NCBI GenBank assembly: GCA_002308235.1
Contig: DBVS01000005.1
Location: 2,981-8,172 of the forward strand
DNA: 5,192 nt
Reading direction: 5' to 3'
DNA from: Lachnospiraceae bacterium UBA1258
Lineage (GTDB): Bacteria > Bacillota > Clostridia > Lachnospirales > Lachnospiraceae
Shown: positions 1 through 5,192 of the stretch, in pieces
Layout: every line of letters begins with the position of its first letter
Position numbering within the stretch: the stretch's first letter is position 1
Position numbers and translations under genes: made by a program
The notes under the pieces: generated by a model
Seen by the model: the letters and a program-made list of their open reading frames with translations, nothing else
Database searches by the model: none
Told to the model about the DNA's origin: nothing

Positions 1-127
1 CAGCCGATACAGAGGATGCGGATCCTCTTCTGTATTCCGCTTTGTTACGAGAATCTTCGCTGCTTCCGCATGCTGCGAGTGTAAGAGTTAATGCAACTAT
101 AGCACAGATAAACGATTTCTTTTTCAT
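1..127 (-). CDS. Lipoprotein precursor, N-terminal part only (gene runs off the window)
   Basis: This is the 5' end of a gene read on the minus strand; 42 codons are visible before the window edge. The protein begins MKKKSF, continues with a hydrophobic stretch to about residue 19, and has a lipobox L17-A18-A19-C20 followed by GSSEDS. That is a classic type II (Sec/Lsp) signal peptide, so Cys20 should be lipidated and the mature protein anchored on the outer face of the membrane. The Ser-rich, polar residues after Cys20 look like the usual flexible linker. The ATG at 127-125 is chosen because AAAGGAGG lies 6 bases upstream and the signal peptide starts exactly there. It starts 22 bp after the peptidase stop codon with no terminator-like hairpin between, so it is probably co-transcribed. 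The functional domain lies outside the window, so no function is assigned; a solute-binding protein or a small cell-envelope lipoprotein are both possible. Confidence 0.85.
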   Translation of the reverse strand, partial: MKKKSFICAIVALTLTLAACGSSEDSRNKAEYRRGSASSVSA

Positions 128-133
128 GAATAG

Positions 134-139
134 CCTCCT
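134..139 (-). promoter_or_regulatory. Shine-Dalgarno AGGAGG of the lipoprotein gene
   Basis: On the minus strand the bases AAAGGAGG end 6 bases before the ATG at 127. This is a near-perfect match to the anti-Shine-Dalgarno sequence. It fixes the start of a gene that is otherwise too truncated to recognise by length. Confidence 0.85.
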
Positions 140-149
140 TTGCCGGCCG

Positions 150-3071
150 CTATCCTTTAATGAGCGGCACGATGGTTTTGAATATACCGCCCTCCGTTTC
201 AAGTTTAGTTGCTCCCCCAACGGTGCAGTATACGGGATTTTCGGAAACCGCATCAAGATAAACGGAAAGCTTCTTTATGGTTGCGGGAGTCGCCGCCAAA
301 AGCTCGTCTCTTATCTTTTGCAGTGTTTCCTTGGTTACCTGACCTTTATACTCCCCGTATGCCATGGTCGCACGAAGCGAAGGCGTAAGCGGAACATCAA
401 GGTCGCCTATGGATGTGATTATGTATCTGTCTGTAAATTCCTTGTCTTCCGGAAGGTTCTTTATATATTCCGCCGCTCTCTTGTATACATCAACGGTTTT
501 CAAAAGATTGGGGTCTCTGTAGGAAAGGAAATATGCCGATCCGTTTCTTGAGAAACCGCACATAACACCGTAGGCACCGCCCTTTAAGCGTACCTCGGTC
601 CACAGGTATTCGTTGCTTAAGATGGACTTGAGCGCCAGAAGTGCCCCTGTGTAAGGAAGACCTGCTTTCTTGAAATCCCCGAACATTCCCACGTACTGAA
701 CCTGGGAAGGGTAGGAAAATGCCTCTTCTTTGTCATCGGCTTTAATGACAAGCTTTTCTCCCCGTACGCTCTTTTCGGGAAGTTCACCGACAAATCCGCC
801 GAGTGCAGCTTCGAAAGCAGCCATTCCCTCTTCTTCCGCTCCCACGGAAACCTCGAGACGGTCCTTTGCAAGCACGAATTTCAGGGCCTTTTCCATGTTT
901 GAAGCAAGAATGGGGAATTCATTTTCATAATCGGCCAGGACCTTCTCCACGTAGCGGAACCAGTCCATTCCCGACATATATTCTTTAACCTTGCCTCCGT
1001 CCGAAATATAGGACATGGCACGGGCCAAAGCAACAGCATGTCCGCTCTGCATCATAAAGCTCTGGGTCCTGAGTCTTGATTCCTCAAGGATTTCCTTTAT
1101 GCGCTTTGCGTCCTTTAATACAGAGGTAAAAAGCACCTCTTTCACAATTTCCATTGCATCGGGGATCCTCTTGTATAACGTCTTTATCTGAAGTTCAAGA
1201 GAGATACCGTATTTATCCGCGTCCGCAGGATCGATGAAGACGCTGGAATTTACGGCAAATCCGCCGGTCTTTATGTTAATTTCGTTGATAAGATCGCCGT
1301 ATGTATAGTTTTTCGTATCAACGAAGGCAAGTACGCTCTTTAATACCGAGAATGCGGGAACCAGTTCCTTAGGCAGGTCGTTTGCGTCAAAGGAAAGGCC
1401 GATATAGGCGATTCCGTTTGATTTGACGGGAATCTTTACTTCCCTGACACCGTGAACTTCCGATACGCTGTAATCGATGAATCGTGCTTCTTTTCCGATG
1501 TCCGAAAGTTTAAGGGTGGGAATAGTGTCCAGAGCCTCCTTGGAATCGGGAGTCTCCTGATATTCCTTAAGTTCCTTTGTTTCTCTGACAATTGCTTCAA
1601 GCTCGGTCTTTGAAAACCCTGCTTTGATCTTTTCAAGCTTGTCGGAAAGTTCTTTTTCCTTTATCTCCGAAAGCTTGGGGTCCGGCTTCATTACAACCAC
1701 TGTCTTATGGCTGTTTTCAAGGAATCTTTCTCTTAAGATTCTTTCGAAAAGTCCCTCGTCGATGCCCTTTCTCAAAGCTTCGTAAACGGCATTTTTACGG
1801 ATGTTTGCAAAGATGTTTTCATCCGAATAGGTCCAGTATTCAAGGATATTTATGCCGTAATATATGCCCTTTGGTAAAAATCCGAAATCGCCTTCTTTGT
1901 AAGAGAATTCGGATGAAGCAATGGCGGCTTCCAAAGTTTTTCTGTCAAAGCCCTTCTCACACACTTCCATAAGGGTCTCGTCGACGATCTTAACGAAGCG
2001 TTCTTCGTCCTCGGGAGTTGCATCCTGTGCGACGATGGAGAAAAACTTCTGGCAGGTGTCGGTCTCGAATTCGGAGTATACGTCCTTACCTATGCCTTCA
2101 TCGATGAGTCTCTTTTTAAGGATAGCTCCGGGCACGTTGCAAAGTGCATAGTTGATCACATCTGCGGCTTCGGTGGTAAGTACGTCCGTATAGTCGGAAA
2201 CCACGAAATTATAGGTAAGATAGGTTCCGCTTTCTTCGTCATCGGAGGAAGCATAGGTCTTTTCGATTCTTACCGGCTTATCAAAGGGCTTTTGAAGCTT
2301 GATCTCGGGATTTACGGGCTTCGCATCAAATTTGCTCAGATATTCCCTGTCGATGAATTCAAGCCTCTCCTCAAAATCCATGTCTCCATAGAGATATATC
2401 CTTGAATTTGAGGGATGATAAAGTGTCTTATGAAAATCAATAAACCTTTCGTAGGAAAGCTCCGGAATATGATCCGGGTCGCCGCCTGACTCAACCCCGT
2501 ACTGGGTGTCGGGGAAAAGTGAAAACAGCGTATAGGAAGAAAGAGCCGAGTCGGGGGATGAATATACGCCCTTCATCTCGTTGTAAACCACGCCGTTATA
2601 GGTAAGAGGCGAATTTACGTCTTCAAGCTCGTAGTGCCAGCCTTCCTGCATAAATACACGCTTGTCTTTGTAGACTCTCGGGAAGAAAACCGCATCGAGA
2701 TAAACGTCCATAAGGTTCTTAAAATCCTTGTCATTGCAGCTTGCAACGGGATAGATCGTTCTGTCGGGATAGGTATAAGCGTTTAAAAAGGTGTTGAGCG
2801 AGCCTTTGGCAACCTCGGTCATTGCATCCTTGACGGGAAACTTGTTCGATCCGCAAAGCACTGAATGCTCCAGTATGTGCGGTACGCCGGTCGACTCATA
2901 TTGGGGGGTTTTAAAGCCGACCATGAATGCTTTGTTCTCGTCATCGCAGGATAAAAGGACGACTCTGGCGCCGGTCCTGTCGTGCTTTAAAATATAGGCC
3001 ACCGCGCTTATATCCTTAAGTTCTTCCTTTGATATCAGTGTGTAATTTTTGCAGCCCTTGAATTCTTTCAT
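150..3071 (-). CDS. M16C-family zinc metallopeptidase (PreP/Cym1-like, insulinase superfamily)
   Basis: A 973-residue cytoplasmic peptidase, the usual length for M16C (presequence protease type), whose relatives degrade unstructured peptides inside a closed two-half chamber. The inverted zinc motif is H65-I-L-E68-H69, followed by SVLCGS: H65 and H69 are the expected zinc ligands and E68 the catalytic base. The distal ligand is E165 in VVYNEMKGVYSSPD, 96 residues after H69, as in PreP. The family motif SGGDPDHIPELSYERF...YHPSNSRIYLYGD spans about 195-230. A charged helical linker (about 461-520) joins the two halves. Near the C-terminus, R828-L-K-G-G-A-Y834 is the conserved Arg/Tyr substrate-binding pair. 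There is no signal peptide. The start is the ATG at 3071: GGAAGGAAG lies just upstream, whereas the in-frame TTG at 3104 lies inside the sigma-like gene and has no ribosome site. No frameshift or missing catalytic residue is seen. It lies 16 bp after the sigma-like gene and 22 bp before the lipoprotein gene. The natural substrate is unknown. Confidence 0.95.
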   Translation of the reverse strand: MKEFKGCKNYTLISKEELKDISAVAYILKHDRTGARVVLLSCDDENKAFMVGFKTPQYESTGVPHILEHSVLCGSNKFPVKDAMTEVAKGSLNTFLNAYTYPDRTIYPVASCNDKDFKNLMDVYLDAVFFPRVYKDKRVFMQEGWHYELEDVNSPLTYNGVVYNEMKGVYSSPDSALSSYTLFSLFPDTQYGVESGGDPDHIPELSYERFIDFHKTLYHPSNSRIYLYGDMDFEERLEFIDREYLSKFDAKPVNPEIKLQKPFDKPVRIEKTYASSDDEESGTYLTYNFVVSDYTDVLTTEAADVINYALCNVPGAILKKRLIDEGIGKDVYSEFETDTCQKFFSIVAQDATPEDEERFVKIVDETLMEVCEKGFDRKTLEAAIASSEFSYKEGDFGFLPKGIYYGINILEYWTYSDENIFANIRKNAVYEALRKGIDEGLFERILRERFLENSHKTVVVMKPDPKLSEIKEKELSDKLEKIKAGFSKTELEAIVRETKELKEYQETPDSKEALDTIPTLKLSDIGKEARFIDYSVSEVHGVREVKIPVKSNGIAYIGLSFDANDLPKELVPAFSVLKSVLAFVDTKNYTYGDLINEINIKTGGFAVNSSVFIDPADADKYGISLELQIKTLYKRIPDAMEIVKEVLFTSVLKDAKRIKEILEESRLRTQSFMMQSGHAVALARAMSYISDGGKVKEYMSGMDWFRYVEKVLADYENEFPILASNMEKALKFVLAKDRLEVSVGAEEEGMAAFEAALGGFVGELPEKSVRGEKLVIKADDKEEAFSYPSQVQYVGMFGDFKKAGLPYTGALLALKSILSNEYLWTEVRLKGGAYGVMCGFSRNGSAYFLSYRDPNLLKTVDVYKRAAEYIKNLPEDKEFTDRYIITSIGDLDVPLTPSLRATMAYGEYKGQVTKETLQKIRDELLAATPATIKKLSVYLDAVSENPVYCTVGGATKLETEGGIFKTIVPLIKG

Positions 3072-3075
3072 GTAA

Positions 3076-3084
3076 CTTCCTTCC
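3076..3084 (-). promoter_or_regulatory. Shine-Dalgarno that decides the peptidase start
   Basis: The minus strand reads GGAAGGAAG, then TTAC, then ATG. The GGA core is about 6 bases from the ATG at 3071. The site fills nearly the whole 16-bp gap after the TAG stop of the sigma-like gene, consistent with coupled translation. It favours the ATG over the longer TTG-started reading that would overlap the upstream gene. Confidence 0.8.
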
Positions 3085-3087
3085 GCA

Positions 3088-3651
3088 CTAAAAATCTGAT
3101 TCAAGGCCTTCTATCTTATTAGCCGTATTTTTGAGTGCATCTATTATTTGTTTTTTTGAAATTTTTGTTTTTTCTGCAAGTTCATCTGCGGTGACCTTGC
3201 GTCCGAGCTCGGCGGAAAGCGCTTTTGCGGCCGCTGCCACCTTCTCGGTTTTCTTTATGATCTTTTCCTGTTCCTTTTCTTCGTCGGAAGCTGCCTTGAT
3301 GAGTTCGTCGTAAACTTTGACAAGACCCTCGGTAACGACGGTCTCTAAATTATTTTCATCGGCTTCCGATGGAATATCTTTAAAAAACTGTACAAGGAAA
3401 AGGTTTCCCTCACCGATAAGATCCTGTAGAAGAACGCCCTGTCCCGCGTACATGCGGGCCACATCCACAACACTGCACATAAAATTCTGGATTAAGATCC
3501 CCCTTGCGTCCTCATCGCCTTTCTTTGCGGCGGCAATGTATTTCTTTCGCTCTTCGACAGGCAAAGCGGGTATCGCGTCCATATCGTCTTCGTAGAGTTT
3601 AAGAAACTCGATTTCTTCGTCACTCAGTAACCCGTTAAAATTGTCTGACAT
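3088..3651 (-). CDS. Small sigma-70-like protein lacking promoter-recognition regions
   Basis: A 187-residue acidic, soluble, largely helical protein. Residues about 38-90 (AAKKGDEDAR...NFMCSVVDVARMYAGQG...DLIGEGNLFLVQFF) match the pattern of sigma-70 regions 1.2 end to 2.2, where housekeeping sigmas have A..GD..AR..L...NLRLV...A..Y.G.G....DLIQEGN.GL. Region 2.2 is the helix that docks on the RNA polymerase beta' clamp. Residues about 133-183 (ALSAELGRKVTADELAEKTKIS...ALKNTANKIEGLE) match region 3. Between them, where regions 2.3-2.4 (aromatic, DNA-melting, -10 recognition) should be, is an acidic Glu/Asp/Lys-rich stretch; region 4 (-35 recognition) is absent. It could therefore bind core polymerase without recognising a promoter, or be a repurposed scaffold. 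That is inference. The ATG at 3651 follows AAGGAGA with a spacing of about 7 bases. It is the first gene of the probable operon with the peptidase and lipoprotein. Annotation pipelines may call it simply an RNA polymerase sigma factor, which would overstate it. Confidence 0.8.
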   Translation of the reverse strand: MSDNFNGLLSDEEIEFLKLYEDDMDAIPALPVEERKKYIAAAKKGDEDARGILIQNFMCSVVDVARMYAGQGVLLQDLIGEGNLFLVQFFKDIPSEADENNLETVVTEGLVKVYDELIKAASDEEKEQEKIIKKTEKVAAAAKALSAELGRKVTADELAEKTKISKKQIIDALKNTANKIEGLESDF

Positions 3652-3657
3652 GTATGT

Positions 3658-3664
3658 TCTCCTT
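3658..3664 (-). promoter_or_regulatory. Shine-Dalgarno AAGGAGA of the sigma-like gene
   Basis: On the minus strand AAGGAGA stands immediately before ACATAC and the ATG at 3651, a normal spacing. It supports this start and shows the small gene is translated in its own right. Confidence 0.8.
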
Positions 3665-3672
3665 GTTGCTGT

Positions 3673-3702
3673 TATATATTTGATTTGTTAATGATCATTC
3701 AA
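3673..3702 (-). promoter_or_regulatory. Candidate sigma-A promoter for the sigma-like/peptidase/lipoprotein operon
   Basis: Read on the minus strand, TTGAAT (3702-3697) could serve as a -35 box and TATATA (3678-3673) as a -10 box, with an 18-bp AT-rich spacer. Transcription would start about 15 bases before the Shine-Dalgarno of the sigma-like gene. It is the only well-placed pair seen in the short AT-rich stretch between the inverted-repeat element and the operon. Both boxes match the consensus in four or five of six positions; the -10 assignment is uncertain because the local sequence TATATAAC offers shifted alternatives. Confidence 0.4.
3690..3699. promoter_or_regulatory. Perfect 10-bp palindrome AATGATCATT, possible operator
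   Basis: AATGATCATT is its own reverse complement and overlaps the candidate -35 box and spacer of the operon promoter. A dimeric repressor could bind such a site, but ten-base palindromes made mostly of A and T arise easily by chance and no second copy was seen in the window. Confidence 0.2.
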
Positions 3703-3742
3703 TTGTTATTTTGCTGTTGTAGGTATGTGATGGGGCCGCCCC

Positions 3743-3782
3743 GGTCGAGTTTCATCGCTCACGAGGCTCCACTCCGCTCAAC
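3743..3782 (+). repeat. Left outer arm of the inverted repeat (40 bp)
   Basis: Starts GGTCGAGTTTCATCGC and ends TCCACTCCGCTCAAC. Its reverse complement matches 4236-4275 at 36 of 40 bases without gaps; the differences fall in two pairs, at the TC/GG and AT/TC positions. Outside it the match continues patchily through GCGGC on both sides. Confidence 0.85.
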
Positions 3783-3801
3783 CGCTTGCCAACATCCACC
3801 G

Positions 3802-3845
3802 GCGTTCCAAGGATTCGCCGTAAGCGAGGCTCTTCTTTGGAACGC
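3802..3845. repeat. Local hairpin in the left half of the element
   Basis: GCGTTCCAA (3802-3810) and TTGGAACGC (3837-3845) are perfect inverted copies of nine bases separated by 26 bases. They lie in the part of the left arm that is least similar to the right arm, which suggests this segment keeps its own stem. Confidence 0.5.
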
Positions 3846-3865
3846 TCGGTTCCCGTAGGCAACCG

Positions 3866-3904
3866 TTTTCACTGCGGTTCCCGCCTCAGTGTTCGCTCTG
3901 TAAA
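3866..3904 (+). repeat. Left inner arm of the inverted repeat
   Basis: TTTTC.CTGCGGTTCCCGCC continues into a GTTCGCT block. It pairs in inverted order with 4109-4148, with one single-base gap and about six mismatches. The core CTGCGGTTCCCGCC at 3872-3885 is perfectly complementary to 4129-4142. The adjacent 3849-3865 pairs more weakly with 4149-4166. Confidence 0.75.
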
Positions 3905-3920
3905 TCCCGAACCGAGGCGT

Positions 3921-4090
3921 CCCCCAATTTACACTTCTAAAAAAGATTATTTTATAGCATCAATGTTTCCAAAAGAAAGCGCTGTTTTTCCTCTGTAACT
4001 TCTAAATAAATGTGTCCTCTATATAATTTTTAAAAAGTATTGCTCCATAGCATAGCGGGCAAATCCCATTAATTGTTTCATAGCTTTTAT
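3921..4090. other. AT-rich centre of the inverted-repeat element, no convincing gene
   Basis: This stretch separates the GC-rich arms. On the minus strand it holds a 20-codon reading frame (4081-4019, MKQLMGFARYAMEQYFLKII) without a ribosome binding site, and on neither strand a longer frame with coding character. No tRNA-like cloverleaf, transposase remnant or rho-independent terminator was recognised. It may be the loop of the fold-back structure. Confidence 0.5.
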
Positions 4091-4108
4091 GGCCGCTGCG
4101 GGCCGATG

Positions 4109-4148
4109 TTTCGCAAAGCGAACCCTCCGGCGGGAACCGCAGCGAAAA
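4109..4148 (-). repeat. Right inner arm of the inverted repeat
   Basis: This is the inverted partner of 3866-3904. It also contains its own small hairpin, TTCGC-AAA-GCGAA (4110-4122), and its end CCGCAGCG (4137-4144) is complementary to CGCTGCGG at 4094-4101, so the right half can fold locally as well as pair with the left half. Confidence 0.75.
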
Positions 4149-4235
4149 TCCACTGCTTACGGAGACTTGGCACACGACGTGAGAGTTTCGCTTCCACACG
4201 AACACGTCAGGGTGCCTAGTCGTAGTTAGCAGTTA

Positions 4236-4275
4236 GTTGAGCGGAGTGGAGCCGGGTGAGCGTCGAAACTCGACC
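4236..4275 (-). repeat. Right outer arm of the inverted repeat (40 bp)
   Basis: Starts GTTGAGCGGAGTGGAGCC and ends GAAACTCGACC. It is the inverted partner of 3743-3782. It is followed within a few bases by the first copy of the 27-bp direct repeat, and preceded by a short tandem AGTTAGC/AGTTAGT. Confidence 0.85.
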
Positions 4276-4279
4276 GCAG

Positions 4280-4306
4280 CGGCACTAATCTATGACTCAA
4301 CAATAA
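4280..4306 (+). repeat. 27-bp direct repeat, copy 1
   Basis: CGGCACTAATCTATGACTCA followed by ACAATAA is repeated without mismatch at 4318-4344. The two copies are 38 bp apart start to start, with an 11-bp spacer. This copy coincides with the outer right end of the inverted-repeat element. Confidence 0.9.
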
Positions 4307-4317
4307 AAATCTACCTT

Positions 4318-4344
4318 CGGCACTAATCTATGACTCAACAATAA
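4318..4344 (+). repeat. 27-bp direct repeat, copy 2, beside the rhomboid-like stop codon
   Basis: Exact second copy of 4280-4306. It ends one base before the TAA stop (4348-4346) of the rhomboid-like gene, so it lies in the first bases of that gene's 3' untranslated region. Tandem duplication of the element's end, or slippage, would explain it. Two copies with an 11-bp spacer do not make a CRISPR array. Confidence 0.9.
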
Positions 4345-4345
4345 C

Positions 4346-5192
4346 TTACTCAATATGCTTATGTGTAAACAGATGCTCCGAGCAGTACTCGAAATTTCCC
4401 TTGCACTTCGAGCAATACCTGAATTCAAGATCCGGATATTCTTCATCCGTACGCCCGCAGATGGCACACTTGTGTCTTGCGATCTTCGGTTCCGCATTTT
4501 TGATGCTTGCATTGTATTCATGGCGACGGACTGCCTGCCTCATGCGGGCACGGGGTGAACGTCCCGACCTTTTCAGCTTAAAGAAGAAGAAAATCAGGAA
4601 GTTAAGAAGCGACACAAGGATCACCACCGCCGTAATGACTCCGCCTTTTAAAACCGCCGACACGAACTCATAAACAAGGAAGGCTCCGTAAATAATACCG
4701 AGCCACTTGACCCTGATGGGTATGATAAACATAAGAAGCACCGTGGCATTGGGGAACGTAGCCGCAAAGGCCAGAAATATGGACATATTTACGTAATAAG
4801 TCGTAAACGCAAACTGAGCGGTCGCCATCACCAGGAACATCGGAAGTGCGTTGCCGAGATCGTCCTTTATGGGGAACAGATAATAATAAAGCATGATAAC
4901 GAAGCTTCCCAGGACAGTAAAAAACATGCCGCTGAAAATGTAAACATTGTACATCCAGTCGCCCCAGGCACTCTCAAGACTGCGTCCGATGGACCAGTAA
5001 AAGAACAACGTGATCAGAGTGGTAAGACCGAATCCCGAGGGCGGAACAATGATCCATGTCACAAGCCTCCAGACTTCACCGTGTATTATTCTGTAGGGAT
5101 TTAAAGTAAGATAGTTAAGAACATAACTTAAAGGCGTCATCATAAGAAGGTAGCCGACGCCGTAACAGGCAACAAGAATCAGCGAAAGGTTT
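4346..5192 (-). CDS. Rhomboid-like membrane protein with C-terminal zinc ribbon, 5' end outside the window
   Basis: At least 281 residues are visible. The reading frame stays open to the window edge: upstream of the Met at 5143 another hydrophobic stretch (NLSLILVACYGVGYLL) reads as the rest of the first membrane helix, so the true start lies beyond 5192 and the Met at 5143 is internal. Counting from that Met, HGEVWRLVTWIIVPP (22-36) and YWSIGRSLESAWGDWMYNVY (49-68) match the conserved loop and second-helix region of rhomboid-fold proteins. Further hydrophobic segments lie at about 66-90, 101-118, 121-143, 147-165 and 168-188. A basic stretch (189-208) leads to a tail with C226xxC229, C244xxC247, C254, H257, H261 and H263, a likely zinc-binding module in the cytosol. 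No GxSG serine motif is seen; the helix with FLAFAATFPNATVLL offers no such triplet. It may be a non-catalytic relative of the pseudoprotease/derlin kind. The stop is followed by repeats rather than a clear terminator. Its partners are unknown. Confidence 0.8.
   Translation of the reverse strand, partial: NLSLILVACYGVGYLLMMTPLSYVLNYLTLNPYRIIHGEVWRLVTWIIVPPSGFGLTTLITLFFYWSIGRSLESAWGDWMYNVYIFSGMFFTVLGSFVIMLYYYLFPIKDDLGNALPMFLVMATAQFAFTTYYVNMSIFLAFAATFPNATVLLMFIIPIRVKWLGIIYGAFLVYEFVSAVLKGGVITAVVILVSLLNFLIFFFFKLKRSGRSPRARMRQAVRRHEYNASIKNAEPKIARHKCAICGRTDEEYPDLEFRYCSKCKGNFEYCSEHLFTHKHIE

Larger units (their letters stand above)
3732..4306. repeat. Large imperfect inverted-repeat element filling the intergenic region
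   Basis: About 575 bp of the non-coding gap folds back on itself. The outer arms, 3743-3782 and 4236-4275, are inverted copies agreeing at 36 of 40 positions. The inner arms, 3849-3904 and 4109-4166, also match in inverted order, with a perfect 14-base core. Between these blocks the arms have nearly equal length but only scattered similarity. The homology weakens beyond the outer blocks but seems to reach the CAACA-type ends near 3712 and 4306. The arms are GC-rich and the centre (about 3925-4085) is AT-rich, with no recognisable protein. Length and structure suggest a non-autonomous, MITE-like element or an interspersed palindromic repeat; a structured RNA is the alternative. No transposase is present and no clear target-site duplication was found, so the borders are approximate. 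Confidence 0.7.

Noticed and set aside
42..551. 169-codon open frame on the plus strand
   Set aside because: It is antisense to the C-terminal part of the peptidase and to the lipoprotein start, has no ribosome site and no recognisable protein; the minus-strand genes carry family motifs.
3072..3104. Eleven extra residues at the peptidase N-terminus from a TTG start
   Set aside because: The TTG overlaps the end of the sigma-like gene and has no Shine-Dalgarno sequence, while the ATG at 3071 has a strong one and starts where the family's homology begins.
3786..3998. 70-codon plus-strand frame in the intergenic element
   Set aside because: It follows the GC-rich repeat arm, is Arg/Pro/Ser-rich as expected from translated repeat, and has no ribosome site; the inverted repeat explains the sequence.
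4002..4205. 67-codon minus-strand frame in the intergenic element
   Set aside because: It runs through the right arm into the AT-rich centre, has no ribosome site and no protein character; its open length follows from the repeat's composition.
4280..4344. Possible mini CRISPR array
   Set aside because: Only two repeat units with an 11-bp spacer, no leader and no cas gene nearby; a tandem duplication is simpler.
4280..4348. Rho-independent terminator after the rhomboid-like gene
   Set aside because: The bases after the stop codon are the direct repeats; the only T-rich run lacks a stable GC stem before it, so no terminator can be supported.
4355..4673. Plus-strand frames of 67 and 90 codons opposite the rhomboid-like gene
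   Set aside because: They are antisense to the zinc-ribbon tail, whose regularly spaced Cys and His residues show that the minus strand is the coding one.

Overview
The window looks like chromosomal DNA from a Gram-positive anaerobe of the Clostridia, most likely Lachnospiraceae. This is inferred from protein style (PreP-like M16C peptidase, rhomboid-like protein with a C-terminal zinc ribbon, Lys-rich lipoprotein signal peptide), AGGAGG-type ribosome binding sites and moderate base composition. Genus cannot be fixed from the sequence alone. All four recognisable genes lie on the minus strand, so transcription runs from high to low coordinates.

Layout in transcription order: (1) 5192-4346, a rhomboid-like multi-pass membrane protein with a cytosolic zinc-ribbon tail, 5' end outside the window; (2) 4345-3652, a gap of almost 700 bp without a convincing gene. 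Most of it is one large imperfect inverted-repeat element (about 3732-4306: GC-rich arms around an AT-rich centre), plus a 27-bp direct repeat next to the rhomboid stop codon; (3) 3651-3088, a small sigma-70-like protein that keeps core-binding-like and region-3-like segments but lacks the promoter-recognition regions; (4) 3071-150, a full-length M16C (PreP/Cym1-type) zinc metallopeptidase with all active-site motifs; (5) 127-1, the start of a lipoprotein gene that runs off the window.

Genes 3-5 are separated by only 16 and 22 bp and each has a good Shine-Dalgarno sequence, so they probably form one operon, read from a promoter at about 3702-3673 between the repeat element and the sigma-like gene. 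The rhomboid-like gene is probably a separate unit. The products would sit in the membrane (rhomboid-like), cytoplasm (sigma-like, peptidase) and outer face of the membrane (lipoprotein); no shared pathway can be shown. The least ordinary items are the long inverted-repeat element, the sigma-like protein stripped of its DNA-binding parts, and the rhomboid fold without a recognisable catalytic dyad.
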